A DNA stretch of 64,000 bases from assembly GCF_024105655.1 (NCBI RefSeq), contig NZ_JAAAMH010000010.1, positions 1 through 64,000 on the forward strand. The letters run 5' to 3'. This DNA is from Aliihoeflea sp. 40Bstr573 (lineage in GTDB: Bacteria > Pseudomonadota > Alphaproteobacteria > Rhizobiales > Rhizobiaceae). Position numbers and translations under genes: made by a program. A model generated the notes under the pieces. That model worked only from the letters and a program-made list of their open reading frames with translations, made no database searches and was not told the origin of the DNA. Positions 62,567 to 64,000 of this stretch are shown in pieces; positions within the stretch are counted from its first letter, which is position 1; every line of letters begins with the position of its first letter.

Positions 62567-63925
62567 ATGCGGCTATTGGTCAAGCTTCTGAAGGGCGCGC
62601 TCGTCGTTCTTCTCGTGGCGGTCGCGGCATTGGCCGGCTGGCTCTATTTGGCGCCGCCGGACCTGATCCGCGTCGGCACCGGCTATACGGCGAAGATTGT
62701 CTGCTCGAACGTGTTCATCGCCGGACGTGACCCGCAGGAAGTTCTGGCTGTCGACGTGCAGGCGCCGGGGCATCCGCTGCTCGGGTTCATCGACATCGAT
62801 GTCGACCGCGAACGCGAGGTCGTCTCCGCTGCGCTTCTCGGCCTTTTCGGGCGCAACCAGGCCGTCCATCGCGAGGGTCTTGGCTGCGCCAGCGTCCCCG
62901 TAGGCGAAATCGAGCGCGTTCCCGCGGTCGGGGCTGCGGCGCACGTGGAGCCGGTCGAGCGGGACGCCGCCGCGCCGTGGCCGGAAGGCGAAGGGGTTGC
63001 CGATGCGGACCCGGCCGTCGCAGCGATCCTCGACGACGCCGAAATGGTCGGTCCCGGCATGCGCGCCGTCGTCGTCGTGCGCGACGGGCGCATCGTCGGC
63101 GAGCGCTATGGCGAGGGTTTTTCGGCGAACACGCCGCTTCTGGGCTGGTCGATGACCAAGACCGTCACCGCCGCCATTCTGGGCACGCTCGATGATCGGC
63201 TGCCGCGCGATGCCGCCTCGCTGCGTCCCGGCTGGTCAGACGCGCGCAGCATGATTACGGTTGCCGATCTGATGGCGATGTCGAGCGGGCTCGAATTCAA
63301 CGAAGATTACGGCGCGGTCGCGGACGTCACCCGCATGCTCTATCTTGAGTCCGACATGGCGGGCTTTGCGGCCGACAATCCGCTCCTTTACCCGCATGGC
63401 ACCGAGTTCAGCTATTCGAGCGGCACGAGCGTGATCCTGTCGCGTCTTTGGCAGGACAGGTTCGACGATCAGCAGCAGGCGCTGAGCTGGCCGCGCCGCG
63501 CGCTCTTTGCGCCGCTGGGTATGGAAAGCGCCGTTCTGGAAACCGACGCGGCCGGCACCTTCGTCGGCTCGTCCTATCTCTACGCCACCGCGCGCGACTG
63601 GGCGCGCTTCGGCCAGTTCCTGCTTCAGGGCGGAGAATGGGACGGCACCCGGATCCTGCCCGCCGGCTACGTCGACTGGATGCGCGAGCCGGCCCCGGCG
63701 TCCGGCGGAACCTATGGTCGTGGGCAGCTTTGGCTCGCCGGCCCCGAACGCGGGCGCCAGGCCGAATTGCCCGACGACACCTACTGGCTACGCGGCCATG
63801 ACGGCCAGTCCATGGCCATCGTGCCGTCGAGCAGGCTGATCGTGCTCAGGCTCGGCCTCACGCCTTCCAGCCTCGACTATTCGCCAGCGCCGATGATTGC
63901 GGCGCTGGTTGCGGCCGGGGAGTAG
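62567..63925 (+). CDS. Serine hydrolase of the class C beta-lactamase family
   Basis: A 452-residue protein with an N-terminal membrane anchor (ALVVLLVAVAALAGWLYL, residues 11-28) and a beta-lactamase/D-alanyl carboxypeptidase-type domain from about residue 150. Active Ser195 is in SMTK, the Tyr in YSSG (283-286). Residues 35-140 are an added region without recognised motif. Members include esterases and penicillin-binding-protein-like enzymes. GGGGAGG sits 6 bases before ATG 62567. Divergent from the GH25 gene, so both may act on the envelope. Confidence 0.82.
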   Translation: MRLLVKLLKGALVVLLVAVAALAGWLYLAPPDLIRVGTGYTAKIVCSNVFIAGRDPQEVLAVDVQAPGHPLLGFIDIDVDREREVVSAALLGLFGRNQAVHREGLGCASVPVGEIERVPAVGAAAHVEPVERDAAAPWPEGEGVADADPAVAAILDDAEMVGPGMRAVVVVRDGRIVGERYGEGFSANTPLLGWSMTKTVTAAILGTLDDRLPRDAASLRPGWSDARSMITVADLMAMSSGLEFNEDYGAVADVTRMLYLESDMAGFAADNPLLYPHGTEFSYSSGTSVILSRLWQDRFDDQQQALSWPRRALFAPLGMESAVLETDAAGTFVGSSYLYATARDWARFGQFLLQGGEWDGTRILPAGYVDWMREPAPASGGTYGRGQLWLAGPERGRQAELPDDTYWLRGHDGQSMAIVPSSRLIVLRLGLTPSSLDYSPAPMIAALVAAGE

Positions 63926-63928
63926 GGC

Positions 63929-64000
63929 CTACCGCCCAAATCCGCCTGGCGTGGGCGTCGTGACGATCACCGCCTCGCCGGCTTCGAGCACGGTCTGGTC
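63929..64000 (-). CDS. Hydantoinase B/oxoprolinase-type protein, C-terminal end (partial)
   Basis: The last 23 codons read VLEAGEAVIVTTPTPGGFGR before a stop, matching the C-terminal glycine-rich tail of HyuB/5-oxoprolinase beta-type proteins, which hydrolyse hydantoins or 5-oxoproline with ATP. The body lies outside the window. The assignment rests on this short tail alone. Confidence 0.5.
   Translation of the reverse strand, partial: DQTVLEAGEAVIVTTPTPGGFGR

Overview
This 64-kb window is a high-G+C chromosomal segment of an alphaproteobacterium. It is most likely one of the Hyphomicrobiales (Rhizobiales), near the Mesorhizobium/Phyllobacteriaceae group. The evidence is the gene repertoire and order (preTA/rutR, pcaCHGB, paaABCDE with a TetR-type PaaR and a PaaX), an HWE histidine kinase, a CsgH-type curli protein, an ArsR-methyltransferase regulator fused in one operon to metF, and dispersed palindromic repeats with a CCCCTTGTGG core. 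The genus is not resolvable from the sequence alone. No rRNA, tRNA or CRISPR array was seen.

Layout. 1-1430: the left end of an IS110-family insertion sequence that has cut off the 5' part of a dimethylglycine/sarcosine-dehydrogenase-like gene; the remaining GcvT half also carries an in-frame palindromic repeat. 1438-3187: small hypothetical genes and a fumarylacetoacetate-hydrolase-family enzyme. 3285-17254: a complete reductive pyrimidine degradation locus: preT-preA (uracil to dihydrouracil), dihydropyrimidinase, beta-ureidopropionase, omega-amino acid:pyruvate aminotransferase, a BauB-like cupin, a RutR-type regulator with candidate operators, and an ABC importer. It is interrupted by a DMT permease and a higBA toxin-antitoxin pair whose antitoxin has a nonsense codon. 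17307-23477: 4-hydroxybenzoate/protocatechuate genes (pobR, pobA, pcaC, pcaH, pcaG, pcaB) and an MFS exporter. 23484-43910: a phenylacetate locus (paaZ, a cytochrome P450, paaI, paaK, paaR, paaX, paaABCDE) followed by a TPP enzyme, a class III CoA-transferase, an alpha/beta hydrolase and a second NMT1-type ABC importer.

Embedded between paaX and paaA (30213-33028) is the most unusual part: a subtilase, a 73-residue peptide and an HPr-kinase-like/PqqD fusion protein. Subtilase and peptide share the same twin-arginine-like leader. The peptide ends in three RSFSR repeats encoded by different synonymous codons, and a 21-bp hairpin covers the ribosome binding site of the kinase gene. I read this as a candidate peptide-modification (RiPP-like) or secreted-phosphopeptide system.

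43915-45404: curli-like genes (two curlin-repeat proteins around csgH) without the secretion genes. 45505-64000: mostly housekeeping or scattered genes: MFS transporter, spermidine-synthase-like protein, AprI-type inhibitor lipoprotein, Hsp70 homologue, EttA, HWE kinase plus receiver protein behind an EcfG-like promoter, a KAS III enzyme, MOSC, trmO, an ArsR-methyltransferase regulator with metF and a clear palindromic operator, a 28-residue membrane peptide, a DMT permease, an ornithine-decarboxylase-like enzyme, a ClpP-like periplasmic protein, a GH25 lysozyme, a serine hydrolase and the C-terminal end of a hydantoinase-B-type gene.
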